Origin: Bacteroidales bacterium
Lineage (GTDB): Bacteria; Bacteroidota; Bacteroidia; Bacteroidales; Muribaculaceae
NCBI GenBank assembly: GCA_029218425.1
Contig: JAQXRH010000010.1
Location: forward strand, 49,703-113,702
Direction: 5' to 3'
Length of the DNA stretch: 64,000 nt
Part shown: positions 48,533-58,409 of the stretch, piece after piece
Numbering within the stretch: position 1 is the stretch's first letter
Layout of the letters: each line of letters begins with the position of its first letter
Notes under the pieces: model-generated
The model's input: the letters and a program-made list of their open reading frames with translations, nothing else
Told to the model about the DNA's origin: nothing
The model's database searches: none
Translations under genes and position numbers: made by a program

Positions 48533-51334
48533 TTAGAAACGTACACCTACGTTTAAGAACAGACGTATTCCCTGTGCGTACTGGTACTTGTTCGGGAATT
48601 TCTGCGCGTCGTAGTTGGTATAGTCAAATCGACCTTGCTGATATGCGTTGGTCATGATGTTGCGGTTGTTCAGTAAGTTGGTGGCCGACAGGTTGAAGTT
48701 CATCGACACTTTGCGGTTGAGGTACACCAGCTTGCCTATCGACGCATTAAGTACAAACGCGTCTTTCATCTTATCCTGCTGTGCAAGCGACTTCATCTTG
48801 GCTTCGAGCTCATCAGGATCGGGGTAGTGCTGCCACAGGTCGGGCAATTCTTCATGGCGTATTGGCGATACCTGTACGTATGAGTCGCCCATCCATGATG
48901 CGTTGACGTTGAAGAACCACATCTTCGGTGCTGCCCAGTCAAGTCCTACGTTGACTGCTGTCTGCGGTGTGCCGCCTACGAAGAAGTTGTTCAAGTATAC
49001 TTTGGTCTCGATGTCTTCCATCATACCGTTCTCATACGATTTCACTCCCGTCGGACGGTTCTTGTACTGGTAGCGTGCCCACGTGCCGGCCATCGTGGCG
49101 GTCAACGACGGCGTTATCTTGTATGCCATTCCAAGCTCTATTCCTTTGTGCTGACGGCGTACCCCCTTGAGCACGTAGTTCATGAACGTGCCATACTGGT
49201 CGTCGTAGTATGAGAATTTCTCTGTAAGGTCGGTCATGTGGGTCCAGAAGGCGGTGAATGATCCGCGGAAACGACGGTAGTTCCACGAATAGCTGATGTC
49301 GCCCGACAAGATGCGCTCCGGTGCCAATCCGCTGATGGCGTCGTCCTTGATACGCGGCGATATGTAGGCGTATTCAAAGAGCGGGGCGCGGGTCTCGTAC
49401 GATACGTGGCCGGTGACGAAGTTGCGGCCGTCTATCTTATATGTGGCGCCTGCCTTGAAGGCTCCGGTGTCGAAGTGGTGGGCCTCACCCTTGCCGTAGG
49501 AGTTCTCGGGTGCTCGGCCGTTGCGCATGTGGCCGTCGCGCTGGAACTTGGTGTATTGCATCTTCAACCCGTAGTTGATATCCCACTGCGGCAGTGTTAT
49601 CATGTTCTGCAACCATCCCGTCACTTGCACGGCGTTGATGGTGTAGTCGTAGCCGAAACGGTCTCCCTCGCCTACTCGGCGGTTGGGGTTGTTCAAGTCG
49701 TTCTGGAGCACCTGCGGGTCTTCGGGGAAGTCGCGCTCTGAGAAGGTGTCGATGTCGCGCCAGTAGTCGCCCCCAAGCAGGTCGCGTACGGTCTTGAAGT
49801 AGTCGGCCGACGTATGGCTGATTTGCAATCCGCCCTGCAGGCTCATGTTGTCGTTGATGCGGTGGTTGATGTTGCTGTTCAAGTGGAACTGGAACTGGTT
49901 GCTTACGCGGTTCTCAAGCATGTAGACTCCGCCGGTGCGCTGGCTGTAGGGCAGCCCTTCTTGCTCCATGTTGGCAAGGTAGTTGGCCTGGTAAAGCGCA
50001 TCCCAGTTGATTTGACGGTCGAAGGTGACGACGTTGCCGCTCGGATCGGTCATGTATCCGGTGCGCCATGCATCGGCCACCAATTCCGATTGGGGAGTGG
50101 CTTCGCCATCCTCAAAATAGGACGACGGCAGTCGCTTGTAGTAGTCGGGACGCGGGTCGGGCGCGTTGCCGCTGCGCGAGATGCCGGTGGTGCTGTAGTG
50201 CGTCCAGCGCAATGCCAATCCGGTGTTCACCGTCGTACGGTCGCTCTTATATACCCAGTTGAGCATCGCGGTGGGGTCAAACTGCTCGATGACCTTTGCC
50301 GAACGCTTCTTCCCGGCTTGCCAGCCCCAGTTGGGGTTGTAGAGGTTGTCGTCTACCAAGTCGAATATCTCCTGGAACGATGCACCTGTGCCGCCACGTT
50401 GCGTCGGCGCGCCAAATGCTGTCAATGTCAACGAATGGTTCTGGTTGAACACTTTCTCCAACGACATGAAGGCGCCAAACGAGTTGTAGAACGTGCCTTC
50501 TACCACGCCCTCGTCGGCCCATCGGCCTATCGCACTCAATGTCAACCCCCATCCGTCTTTGTTGATGCCGGTGGAGTAGGTCACCATGCCGCGGAGCATG
50601 TAGTTAGAGTTGGTATACGCTACCGACCCGTTGAAGCCCGGCGAATAGCTCGATGTGATGGTGTTGAAGTTGGTCGACCCGCCAAGATCGCCAAAGCCGT
50701 AGGCCGCTGCTCCTAATCCTAATGTGTTGGTGCGGTTGCGGAAGGCTCGCGATGTCATGCCTCCAAGTGTGGAGTAGCTGAATCGTCCGCGTCCCATGTC
50801 GTTGAGCTCTATCCCGTTGAGGTATACGCTCTGGTACTGCGAGTCAAGACCGCGGTAACGGAAGTACATGGGCTGGAAATTGTAGTTCGACGCATTGTAG
50901 TAAATGTCGTCCGACGCGCTTGTCAACGCCTGGATGGTCTGCGACCCGCCGTCATCGTCTCCTTCAAGCGCATTCTCGTCGTACCACATCTCTTGAGCCT
51001 CTTCATAGTATATCTGGTTCAAGTCTTCTTTGGTTACCACGATGGCGCCTACGCTGACGGTCTGGTTGGAAAATAATTCCACTTCCTTTGTGGCATCTGT
51101 ATAGCCGTAGGCTATTGTTGTGAGTGTCGTCACTCCCGGCTGGGCATTGGAGATAAGAAAATCCCCGGCAGGCCCGGTCGTGACTGTAATCCCTTGATTT
51201 TGAAGCGTGACTATTGCACCGGCTACCGGATTGCCAGTATCGGCGGCAACTACGCTACCGCTCACCGCTGCCCTTTGGGCTATGGCGGGAACTGCTGCTG
51301 TCAACAGCATGAGTAGGAACAGTTTTAGTTTCAT
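48533..51334 (-). CDS. TonB-dependent receptor with carboxypeptidase-like regulatory N-terminal domain
   Basis: AAVSGSVVAADTGNPVAGAIVTLQNQG; plug YRGLDSQYQSVYLNGIELND; barrel FSMNFNLSATNLLNNRNIMTNAYQQGRFD. Confidence 0.9.
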   Translation of the reverse strand: MKLKLFLLMLLTAAVPAIAQRAAVSGSVVAADTGNPVAGAIVTLQNQGITVTTGPAGDFLISNAQPGVTTLTTIAYGYTDATKEVELFSNQTVSVGAIVVTKEDLNQIYYEEAQEMWYDENALEGDDDGGSQTIQALTSASDDIYYNASNYNFQPMYFRYRGLDSQYQSVYLNGIELNDMGRGRFSYSTLGGMTSRAFRNRTNTLGLGAAAYGFGDLGGSTNFNTITSSYSPGFNGSVAYTNSNYMLRGMVTYSTGINKDGWGLTLSAIGRWADEGVVEGTFYNSFGAFMSLEKVFNQNHSLTLTAFGAPTQRGGTGASFQEIFDLVDDNLYNPNWGWQAGKKRSAKVIEQFDPTAMLNWVYKSDRTTVNTGLALRWTHYSTTGISRSGNAPDPRPDYYKRLPSSYFEDGEATPQSELVADAWRTGYMTDPSGNVVTFDRQINWDALYQANYLANMEQEGLPYSQRTGGVYMLENRVSNQFQFHLNSNINHRINDNMSLQGGLQISHTSADYFKTVRDLLGGDYWRDIDTFSERDFPEDPQVLQNDLNNPNRRVGEGDRFGYDYTINAVQVTGWLQNMITLPQWDINYGLKMQYTKFQRDGHMRNGRAPENSYGKGEAHHFDTGAFKAGATYKIDGRNFVTGHVSYETRAPLFEYAYISPRIKDDAISGLAPERILSGDISYSWNYRRFRGSFTAFWTHMTDLTEKFSYYDDQYGTFMNYVLKGVRRQHKGIELGMAYKITPSLTATMAGTWARYQYKNRPTGVKSYENGMMEDIETKVYLNNFFVGGTPQTAVNVGLDWAAPKMWFFNVNASWMGDSYVQVSPIRHEELPDLWQHYPDPDELEAKMKSLAQQDKMKDAFVLNASIGKLVYLNRKVSMNFNLSATNLLNNRNIMTNAYQQGRFDYTNYDAQKFPNKYQYAQGIRLFLNVGVRF

Positions 51335-51461
51335 AAAAGCGTGTGGTTAATTAATATAATTTTTCATTTTGTTACGGTAGTTAAATTTTTAGGGTAACGA
51401 ATTTCAAAATTATTTAAAATAATTATATATTCCAAATATTTATTAATAGAATTTTGCTATT

Positions 51462-51490
51462 CCCATGCTATTCCCATGCTATTCCCGCGA
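51462..51490 (+). repeat. 12-bp tandem repeat (ctattcccatg)
   Basis: gctattcccatgctattcccatgctattcccgcg. Confidence 0.8.
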
Positions 51491-51677
51491 TTTCCCGCCT
51501 TTCTCCTCCCATTTCCACCCAATTTCCCGCCTTACCCAGCACCAATCCCCAAGCAATCCCCATCCATCCCCCGGACATCACTGGCCAATCGGTGGGTATC
51601 GCGGCGTTTCGCGATGTAAATTAAACGCTTTTTCCCGACATCGCGGCTCTCCCCGACATCAAATTTTCATTAAATTA

Positions 51678-51902
51678 TTATTGGCCCCCGATGATACTTT
51701 CACCACCCTTGGCCTCGGAGAGGCATCTTGTAAATAATGACAAAGCCATGGCCCTACGCAATGTCAGTCTACGTAGGCTCTGAGCCGTTTTTTCCACTCC
51801 ATCCACCCCAAATGTCGTACCTGCCGTGCCGCCCTTTTGACTGGCGCACGACGCAACAATCATTGCCATTATCGGCAACATCATAATCCTATTCCAATTC
51901 AT
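51678..51902 (-). CDS. Small, probably truncated lipoprotein
   Basis: MNWNRIMMLPIMAMIVASCASQKGG lipoprotein signal; the downstream sequence looks non-native. Confidence 0.45.
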   Translation of the reverse strand: MNWNRIMMLPIMAMIVASCASQKGGTAGTTFGVDGVEKTAQSLRRLTLRRAMALSLFTRCLSEAKGGESIIGGQ

Positions 51903-51917
51903 AATCGTGTAATATTT

Positions 51918-52028
51918 GTGTTATCGTTTGTCCTAAGAATATCTCGTGAAGATATCCTATGAAAATATCTCGTGTTATCGTTTGTCCTGCGATATCTCGC
52001 ATTAAAGTATAGTGTTATCGTTTGTCCT
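51918..52028 (-). repeat. Three copies of 17-nt AGGACAAACGATAACAC in the leader of the small lipoprotein ORF
   Basis: + strand gtgttatcgtttgtcct at 51918, 51972, 52012. Confidence 0.85.
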
Positions 52029-52080
52029 ATGCAAATTTACAAGATTTTTCCAAAAGCCAAAGCACTTTTCTATTCGTAAC

Positions 52081-52175
52081 CCACGGTGCAGCTCTTTCAT
52101 TTATGATTGCGTTGCATTCTCAATGAGAGGGGTATTTTTATAGTGGATACTATGGGTGTGTGGTTGGTCTATCGT
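52081..52175 (+). repeat. ~90-bp structured repeat, copy A
   Basis: ccacggtgcagctctttcatttatgattgcgttgcattctcaatgagag...tttttatagtggatactatggg. Confidence 0.75.
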
Positions 52176-52506
52176 AACCATCCGAAACTGGTACAACGAG
52201 GGCTTCATGTCGGAGGACGACTTCGACAATATCCTCGAATACTCGGGTATGTGCGACAAGCACGGCCAGGAAGCCGTTGACGATTACATGGAGTTCCACG
52301 ACGAGCTCGACAACTTCGAGGAAGCCTACTGCGGTGAGTGGGACAGCGAAGAAGACTTCGCCCGGCATATCGTTGACGAGTGCTACAATCTCGAAAGCGA
52401 GATGGGCGACCTTGCCCGCTACTTCGACTACGAAGCCTTCGGACGCGACCTGTTCATGTACGGCTACTCGATGGGCGCAAACAACAACGTGTTCAGCGTT
52501 GTCTGA
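52156..52506 (+). pseudogene. ArdA-like antirestriction protein, C-terminal part
   Basis: EEAYCGEWDSEEDFARHIVDECYNLESEMGDLARYFDYEAFGRDLFMYGYSM; N-terminal part missing and replaced by repeat copy A. Confidence 0.75.
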
Positions 52507-52528
52507 CCCCTTAATCCTCTCTACGATA

Positions 52529-52560
52529 AAGGGCTTTTCCGAAAGGAAAGGCTCTTTTTT
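52529..52560 (+). terminator. Intrinsic terminator after the ArdA fragment
   Basis: agggcttttccgaaaggaaaggctcttttttt. Confidence 0.85.
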
Positions 52561-53048
52561 TAGAAGTCTTCAAAGTCTACAACTATTCTAGCCCACGCTC
52601 TTCTGTTCGCGTCTATATAGTTGTAATAATACTTTATTCCAAGTTCTTTATATAGCCTTATCCATTCGGGAACAGGCATTTTGTCAGCATTTTGACTAAA
52701 CAAGAATTTCATATTCTCTTTTTGTATCGCCTTTGATTCTTCGCAAAAAGCCTCTATATCAGCCTCACTTAATAGTGAGCTATCAATGTATACTGTATAA
52801 TTATAGTTGATTGTACTTCCATTTAAGACAGCAGAATACATATATGTGTAATCATCTATCTTCACAGGCAACTGTGCATTAAGCTGCTTAATATTCTGAC
52901 GCAGACCTGAAAATAAAAATTCCTTTAACTCTTGAGCCGTAAAGGTCCCTGTTTGTCCGTTTTCGGTATAGGTATACCTATTTTGAGCCTCACTGCTACA
53001 TACACTCAAATTATAAATTAGTAGTAAAATAAAAATTAGCTTCTTCAT
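52560..53048 (-). CDS. Hypothetical secreted protein
   Basis: MKKLIFILLLIYNLSVCSSEA signal; low G+C relative to neighbours. Confidence 0.6.
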   Translation of the reverse strand: MKKLIFILLLIYNLSVCSSEAQNRYTYTENGQTGTFTAQELKEFLFSGLRQNIKQLNAQLPVKIDDYTYMYSAVLNGSTINYNYTVYIDSSLLSEADIEAFCEESKAIQKENMKFLFSQNADKMPVPEWIRLYKELGIKYYYNYIDANRRAWARIVVDFEDF

Positions 53049-53207
53049 TTTTTTTGTATTAGAGCAAATTTAAATAGAAATTTCGAGATTTCTACACCGA
53101 CAGAATAAAAGGTCAAGGTCAAGGCCGCCACAAATTAATTGCCATAGATACCGTGCTTTATGCACAATTATTTGTAAATTGAGGGCTAGCTTAAAAAATG
53201 CCTTCCT

Positions 53208-53351
53208 ATGGACAGAAACAGAATCGTAGCGGGCCTTGACGTTCACAAAGATAGTGTATATTTGTGTATTATGCGCTATGACGAGGCCATTATTTTCGAG
53301 AAAATGTATGGAACTCCACGGCTCTTTCATTTTATGATTGCGTTGCAATCT
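53208..53351 (+). pseudogene. IS110-family (DEDD) transposase N-terminal remnant
   Basis: MDRNRIVAGLDVHKDSVYLCIMRYDEAIIFEKMYG, then runs into repeat copy B and a stop. Confidence 0.8.
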
Positions 53352-53402
53352 CAATGATAGAGCAATTTTATAGTGGAAACTGTGGGCATATAGTTGGGCT
53401 AT
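53316..53402 (+). repeat. ~90-bp structured repeat, copy B
   Basis: ccacggctctttcattttatgattgcgttgcaatctcaatgatagagcaattttatagtggaaactgtggg; internal IRs gctctttcatt/aatgatagagc and gattgcgttgcaatc. Confidence 0.75.
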
Positions 53403-53787
53403 TTTGTTGACTTTCAGCAAAATAAGTGTTCAAAAAATTGGTCAAGTGACATATTTTTCGTAATTTTAAAGGTGATAATCAATCAGTTACGTTGAAAGAT
53501 GAAGCCACTAGACCAAAGACGTTTGATTGACGCGCATAAGCTCAATCACACCGCAAAAGTAAAAATAAATTAGTACCGCAGGGCAGTATCTTGGAACAAC
53601 TGATGAATTTTGCCGACTCAGGCCCCGATTTCCGTAGAGGCGCCGCTCACCCTGTGCTACATATAGCCCGCGCGGCTTTTGCACCGCGAATGTTTATATT
53701 TATGCATGTTTTATGCAATATTCCGCCAACTTGCATTTTTTATGGGTCGGCGGTAGCTTTTTTAATAAAAATTTTTCATTTTTTCTT

Positions 53788-53817
53788 TTGCAATTTATAA
53801 TCTTTATTCTAATTTTG
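53788..53817 (+). promoter_or_regulatory. trp operon promoter (TTG, 19-nt spacer, TAATTTTG)
   Basis: -33/-7 consensus match just upstream of the leader peptide. Confidence 0.7.
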
Positions 53818-53835
53818 CGTTGATAAGTATTAGAT

Positions 53836-53946
53836 ATGCAGAATATATGTATAAATATACAGAATTGGCGTTGGTGGCGCACTTCCCTGCGGCACCACTG
53901 CCATTCTGTATGTTTATATGAAAATCTCGAATTGGACAATAAATAA
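53836..53946 (+). CDS. trpL: trp leader peptide, MQNICINIQNWRWWRTSLRHHCHSVCLYENLELDNK
   Basis: Three Trp codons within four codons (53866-53877), between promoter and terminator and upstream of trpB. Confidence 0.8.
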   Translation: MQNICINIQNWRWWRTSLRHHCHSVCLYENLELDNK

Positions 53947-54008
53947 GAGATACAGCTTGGAAAATGGGATTGCCGCAGGAAGTGAAACTTCCGGCGGCAA
54001 TTTTTTTT
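53860..54008 (+). promoter_or_regulatory. trp transcription attenuator
   Basis: 1:2 cagaattggcgttggtg/caccactgccattctg; 2:3 acttccctgcggca/tgccgcaggaagt; 3:4 terminator attgccgcaggaagtgaaacttccggcggcaat + T8. Confidence 0.88.
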
Positions 54009-54147
54009 AATTCGTTCCATCAGCATTTCTCTACTTTGCGACAAACAAACTAATTCTGCGCCAGCAATTCGATTCCGCCTCTCACAAGTCGCTTTTGCAA
54101 CAGCAATTTCAATATTTTGACAATCAAAAATATTACAATATAAAACA

Positions 54148-55353
54148 ATGAGTAAATTTCAACACTTCCTTCCGGTTGACGATGAAGGCTACTACGGCCG
54201 ATTTGGCGGTGCCTACATCCCCGAAATTCTCCATGCCAATGTGGAAAACCTCAAAGAAGCTTTCTATCATTGGGCTGACGATGAGGAGTTTAAGGCCGAA
54301 TTCGATGACCTTATGCGCAACTACGTAGGCCGTCCCTCACCCCTCTACCATGCTCGTCGCCTTTCGGAATACTACAATACCAATATCTACCTCAAACGCG
54401 AGGACCTCAACCATACCGGGGCCCACAAAATCAACAACGCTATCGGTTCGGCGCTGCTGGCACGTCGAATGGGCAAGAAACGTATCATTGCCGAAACCGG
54501 TGCCGGACAGCATGGCGTGGCCACAGCTACCGTCTGCGCCCTGATGGGTATGGAATGTATCGTTTACATGGGCGCTACCGACGTGGCTCGCCAGCGTCCC
54601 AATGTCGAACGCATGAAGATGCTCGGCGCAAAAGTCGTGGCGGTGACTTCAGGTAACAAAACGCTCAAGGACGCCACCCACGAAGCCATACGCGACTGGT
54701 GCTGCAACCCCTCCGACACTTTCTACATCATCGGTTCGACCGTTGGCCCGCACCCCTATCCCGAAATGGTGGCTCGTTTCCAATCTGTCATTTCCGAAGA
54801 GATGCTCCGACAAGTGCCACAGCTCACCGGAAAAGAGTTGCCCGACTATGTCGTAGCTTGCATAGGCGGGGGTAGCAATGCCGCCGGCGCTTTCTACCAT
54901 TTCATCGACCGCCCCGAAGTGCAGCTCGTAGCTGTCGAAGCCGCCGGCCTTGGAGTCGACACCGCCGAAACGGCCGCCTCGATGGCCTGTGGCGCCGAAG
55001 GTATCATCCACGGCTCGCGCACTATGGTGATGCAGGACGCCGACGGTCAGATTATCGAACCATATTCCATCTCTGCCGGATTGGATTACCCCGGCGTCGG
55101 CCCGCTCCACGCCTATCTCCACTCCACCGGCCGTGCCGAAGTGCTTGCCGCTACCGACCGTCAAGCCCTCGATGCCGCCTACCGCCTCACCCGCCTGGAG
55201 GGCATCATCCCCGCGCTGGAGTCGGCTCACGCTCTCGCCGCCCTCGATATCAAGAAGTTCGCCCCCTCCGACGTGGTCGTCGTCAACCTCTCCGGCCGCG
55301 GCGACAAAGACCTCGAAACCTATCTCAAATACAATGAGGCATCCGGGAAGTAG
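54148..55353 (+). CDS. trpB: Tryptophan synthase beta subunit
   Basis: [76 protein letters not shown]. Confidence 0.98.
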   Translation: MSKFQHFLPVDDEGYYGRFGGAYIPEILHANVENLKEAFYHWADDEEFKAEFDDLMRNYVGRPSPLYHARRLSEYYNTNIYLKREDLNHTGAHKINNAIGSALLARRMGKKRIIAETGAGQHGVATATVCALMGMECIVYMGATDVARQRPNVERMKMLGAKVVAVTSGNKTLKDATHEAIRDWCCNPSDTFYIIGSTVGPHPYPEMVARFQSVISEEMLRQVPQLTGKELPDYVVACIGGGSNAAGAFYHFIDRPEVQLVAVEAAGLGVDTAETAASMACGAEGIIHGSRTMVMQDADGQIIEPYSISAGLDYPGVGPLHAYLHSTGRAEVLAATDRQALDAAYRLTRLEGIIPALESAHALAALDIKKFAPSDVVVVNLSGRGDKDLETYLKYNEASGK

Positions 55354-55406
55354 GCATCCGGAAATTTGATATTGGATATTTCTAACGACTTAAATCACAA
55401 CTAAAT

Positions 55407-56804
55407 ATGAAGATAATAACAAAGACTACCACCATACCAGCCGACCTGGAGACGCCAGTGGGTATCTATCTCAAACTGCGTGATTTATACCCGCAGTCGG
55501 CGCTCCTCGAAAGCTCCGACTACCACACGCAGCAAAACTCCGTGTCGCTCGTGGGCGTCGACCCTATCGGCTCTTTCATGCTCCGCGACGACATCATCAC
55601 TGCCACCTACCCCGATGGCTCCGTCGTAAATATCGAAGTGTCGGAGCACTCCGACGTCACCAACGCCTTAGGCACCTATATCAACGCTTTCCACTTCGAC
55701 GGCGACCCAACCCCGGGCAACGGCCTCCTCGGCTACACCGCCTACGATGCCGTCAGATACTTCGACAAAGTTTATATCACCAAGCCTTGCGATGAGTTCG
55801 CCTCTATCCCCGACATCTACTATATTCTATATCGCTTCATCATCAGGGTCAACCATTTCAACAACGAAATGACCATCATCGAAAACCTGCTACCCGGCCA
55901 GGAGAGCCGCACCGACGAGATAAAGGCCATCATCCACAACCACGACATGGCGCAGTACTCCTTCACCCCCGTTGGCGATGTCACTTCTACCATCACCGAC
56001 GACGATTACAAGGCCATGGTGGAGCGGGGCATAGCCCATGCTCGCCGCGGCGACGTCTTCCAGATTGTGCTTTCACGCCGTTTCGCCCAGCAATTCCAAG
56101 GCGACGAATTCAACGTCTACCGCGCTCTGCGTTGCGTCAACCCTTCCCCCTACCTGTTCTTCTTCGACATGGGGGGCTTCAGGGTGTTTGGCTCTTCCCC
56201 CGAAACCCACCTGCGCGTGGAAAAGGGGAAAGCCTACATCGACCCTATCGCCGGCACTTTCCGCCGCACCGGCAACGACGAACGCGACCACGAGCTTGCC
56301 CGCATGCTCCTCGCCGACCCCAAAGAGAATGCCGAACATATAATGCTCGTCGACTTGGCCCGCAACGACTTGGCCCGCTCGGGCGGTAAGGTGGCCATCG
56401 AATTTTTGCGCCAAGTGCAATTCTATTCCCACGTCATACACCTCGTGTCGCGCGTCTCGGCCACGCTGCCCGACGGCGCCGACGTGTTCCGCCTCTTTGC
56501 CGGTACTTTCCCCGCCGGAACGCTCAGCGGTGCGCCTAAGGTAAGGGCCATGCAGCTCATCGACGAAATCGAACCCCACAACCGCAAAATCTATGGCGGA
56601 TGCATCGGCTTCATCGGCTTCGACCATTCGCTCAACCAAGCCATCACCATTCGCAGTTTCGTCAGCATCGGCAACCGCCTCTATTCCCAAGCCGGTGCCG
56701 GCATCGTGGCCCGTTCCAACCCCGAAATGGAGCTGCGCGAAACCAACAACAAATTAGGCGCACTTGTCAAAGCCGTTGACTATGCCACAACCTTCAATGA
56801 ATGA
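55407..56804 (+). CDS. trpE: Anthranilate synthase component I
   Basis: DVFQIVLSRRFAQQF, SPETHLRVEKGKAYIDPIAGTFRRTGN, LVDLARNDLARS, GTFPAGTLSGAPKVRAMQLIDEIEP. Confidence 0.97.
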   Translation: MKIITKTTTIPADLETPVGIYLKLRDLYPQSALLESSDYHTQQNSVSLVGVDPIGSFMLRDDIITATYPDGSVVNIEVSEHSDVTNALGTYINAFHFDGDPTPGNGLLGYTAYDAVRYFDKVYITKPCDEFASIPDIYYILYRFIIRVNHFNNEMTIIENLLPGQESRTDEIKAIIHNHDMAQYSFTPVGDVTSTITDDDYKAMVERGIAHARRGDVFQIVLSRRFAQQFQGDEFNVYRALRCVNPSPYLFFFDMGGFRVFGSSPETHLRVEKGKAYIDPIAGTFRRTGNDERDHELARMLLADPKENAEHIMLVDLARNDLARSGGKVAIEFLRQVQFYSHVIHLVSRVSATLPDGADVFRLFAGTFPAGTLSGAPKVRAMQLIDEIEPHNRKIYGGCIGFIGFDHSLNQAITIRSFVSIGNRLYSQAGAGIVARSNPEMELRETNNKLGALVKAVDYATTFNE

Positions 56805-56811
56805 GACTATT

Positions 56812-57375
56812 ATGAAAATTCTTATCATCGACAACTACGACTCTTTCACCTACAATATCGTTGACGCGCTGCGCAGCCTCGGCGTGGTGCCCGACGTGGT
56901 ACGCAACGACCGCCTCGACCTCGACGCCATTGCCGACTACGATAAAATCATCATATCCCCCGGCCCGGGCATCCCTTCCGAAGCCGGACAGCTGCCGCAA
57001 GTGCTCTCTCGCTATGCTTCAGTTAAGCCTATCCTCGGCATTTGCCTCGGCCACCAGGCGCTCGGCGAATTTTTCGGCGCCACGCTCCTCAACCTCGACG
57101 ATGTGTACCACGGTGTCGCAACACCGATTGAAATCGTCGCCGACGACTACATCTTCGACGGCGTAGACAACGGCGCCGAAGTAGGCCGCTACCACTCATG
57201 GGTGGTCGACAGGGCTTCGCTACCCGACTGCCTCGAGGTTACTGCCATGTCGGCCGACGGAGCTATCATGGCGATGCGCCACCGAAGCCTCGACATACGC
57301 GGCGTGCAGTTCCACCCCGAGTCGATAATGACTGCCGCTGGTCCTCGCATCCTCGCCAACTGGTTAAATCACTAA
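56812..57375 (+). CDS. trpG: Anthranilate synthase component II (glutamine amidotransferase)
   Basis: MKILIIDNYDSFTYNIVDALR, IISPGPGIPSEAG, PILGICLGHQALGEFFGA, GVQFHPESIMT. Confidence 0.97.
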   Translation: MKILIIDNYDSFTYNIVDALRSLGVVPDVVRNDRLDLDAIADYDKIIISPGPGIPSEAGQLPQVLSRYASVKPILGICLGHQALGEFFGATLLNLDDVYHGVATPIEIVADDYIFDGVDNGAEVGRYHSWVVDRASLPDCLEVTAMSADGAIMAMRHRSLDIRGVQFHPESIMTAAGPRILANWLNH

Positions 57376-57410
57376 ATCCCAATTGGTTCACTCACTAAAT
57401 CCCAAAAGCA

Positions 57411-58409
57411 ATGAAAGAACTACTATATAAAATGTTTGAGCACAAGAACTTATCGCGCGAAGAAGCTCGCGACGTGATGCTCAATATAGCCGACGGGCGC
57501 TACAACGACGCCCAGCTGTCGGCGTTCATGACCGTGTTTCTCATGCGGTCGATTACCACCGCGGAGCTTACCGGCTTCCGCGACGCTATCCTCGAGCGAA
57601 GGCTCCCCGTCGACTTCGACAATGTCAAGGCCATCGACATCGTTGGCACCGGTGGCGACGGCAAGAACACTTTCAACATATCCACTGCCACCTGTTTCGT
57701 GGTGGCCGGTGCCGGCGAAAAGGTGGTCAAGCATGGCAACTACGGCGCCAGCTCGGTGTCGGGCGCTTCCAATGTGCTTGAACACCACGGCGTTAAGTTC
57801 ACCGCTGACGCCGACCGCCTGCGCCGCTCGCTCGACGAGTCGGGTGTGTGCTACCTTCACGCGCCTTTCTTCTCTCCTGCGTTGAAAAGCGTAGGTCCGG
57901 TGCGCAAGGCTTTGGCTGTCAGGACGTTCTTCAATATGCTCGGCCCGTTGGTCAATCCCATGCGCCCGCGCTACCAGTTGCTCGGTGTCTACAACCTCAA
58001 ACTGATGCGCGTATATGAATATATCGCTCAGAATGAGGGTGTTGCCTGTACCATCGTGCACTCGCTCGACGGCTACGACGAGATCTCGTTGACTTCCCCC
58101 TTCAAGGTGAGCGATGCCGCCGGACAACACCTTTTCCTCCCCTCCGACCTCGGCTTCTCCACCCATCAGCAGTGCGACATCTACGGCGGTGACACTATCG
58201 CCGAAGCCGCCGCCATCTTCGACAATGTGCTTGCCGGGAAAGCCAATGCCGCTCAGCGCGACTGCGTTGTAGCCAATGCCGCTTTCGCTCTTACTACCCT
58301 TAACCCCGGGCTGCCGCTCGACGAGGCCATCGCTCGTGCCAACGAGTCGATTTACTCGGGCAAAGCTCTCGCTGCCTTTAATAAATTTCTTGAAATCAAC
58401 AGCTTATGA
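57411..58409 (+). CDS. trpD: Anthranilate phosphoribosyltransferase
   Basis: DIVGTGGDGKNTFNISTATCFVVAGAGEKVVKHGNYGASSVSGASNVLE. Confidence 0.97.
   Translation: MKELLYKMFEHKNLSREEARDVMLNIADGRYNDAQLSAFMTVFLMRSITTAELTGFRDAILERRLPVDFDNVKAIDIVGTGGDGKNTFNISTATCFVVAGAGEKVVKHGNYGASSVSGASNVLEHHGVKFTADADRLRRSLDESGVCYLHAPFFSPALKSVGPVRKALAVRTFFNMLGPLVNPMRPRYQLLGVYNLKLMRVYEYIAQNEGVACTIVHSLDGYDEISLTSPFKVSDAAGQHLFLPSDLGFSTHQQCDIYGGDTIAEAAAIFDNVLAGKANAAQRDCVVANAAFALTTLNPGLPLDEAIARANESIYSGKALAAFNKFLEINSL

Noticed and set aside
44223-51334. Canonical SusCD polysaccharide-utilisation locus
   Set aside because: The TonB receptor is followed by DUF5689/DUF6359-type lipoproteins rather than a SusD, and no glycosidase is adjacent.
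53700-54044. 114-aa minus-strand ORF over the trp leader
   Set aside because: Overlaps the promoter, leader peptide and attenuator, which explain the sequence better.
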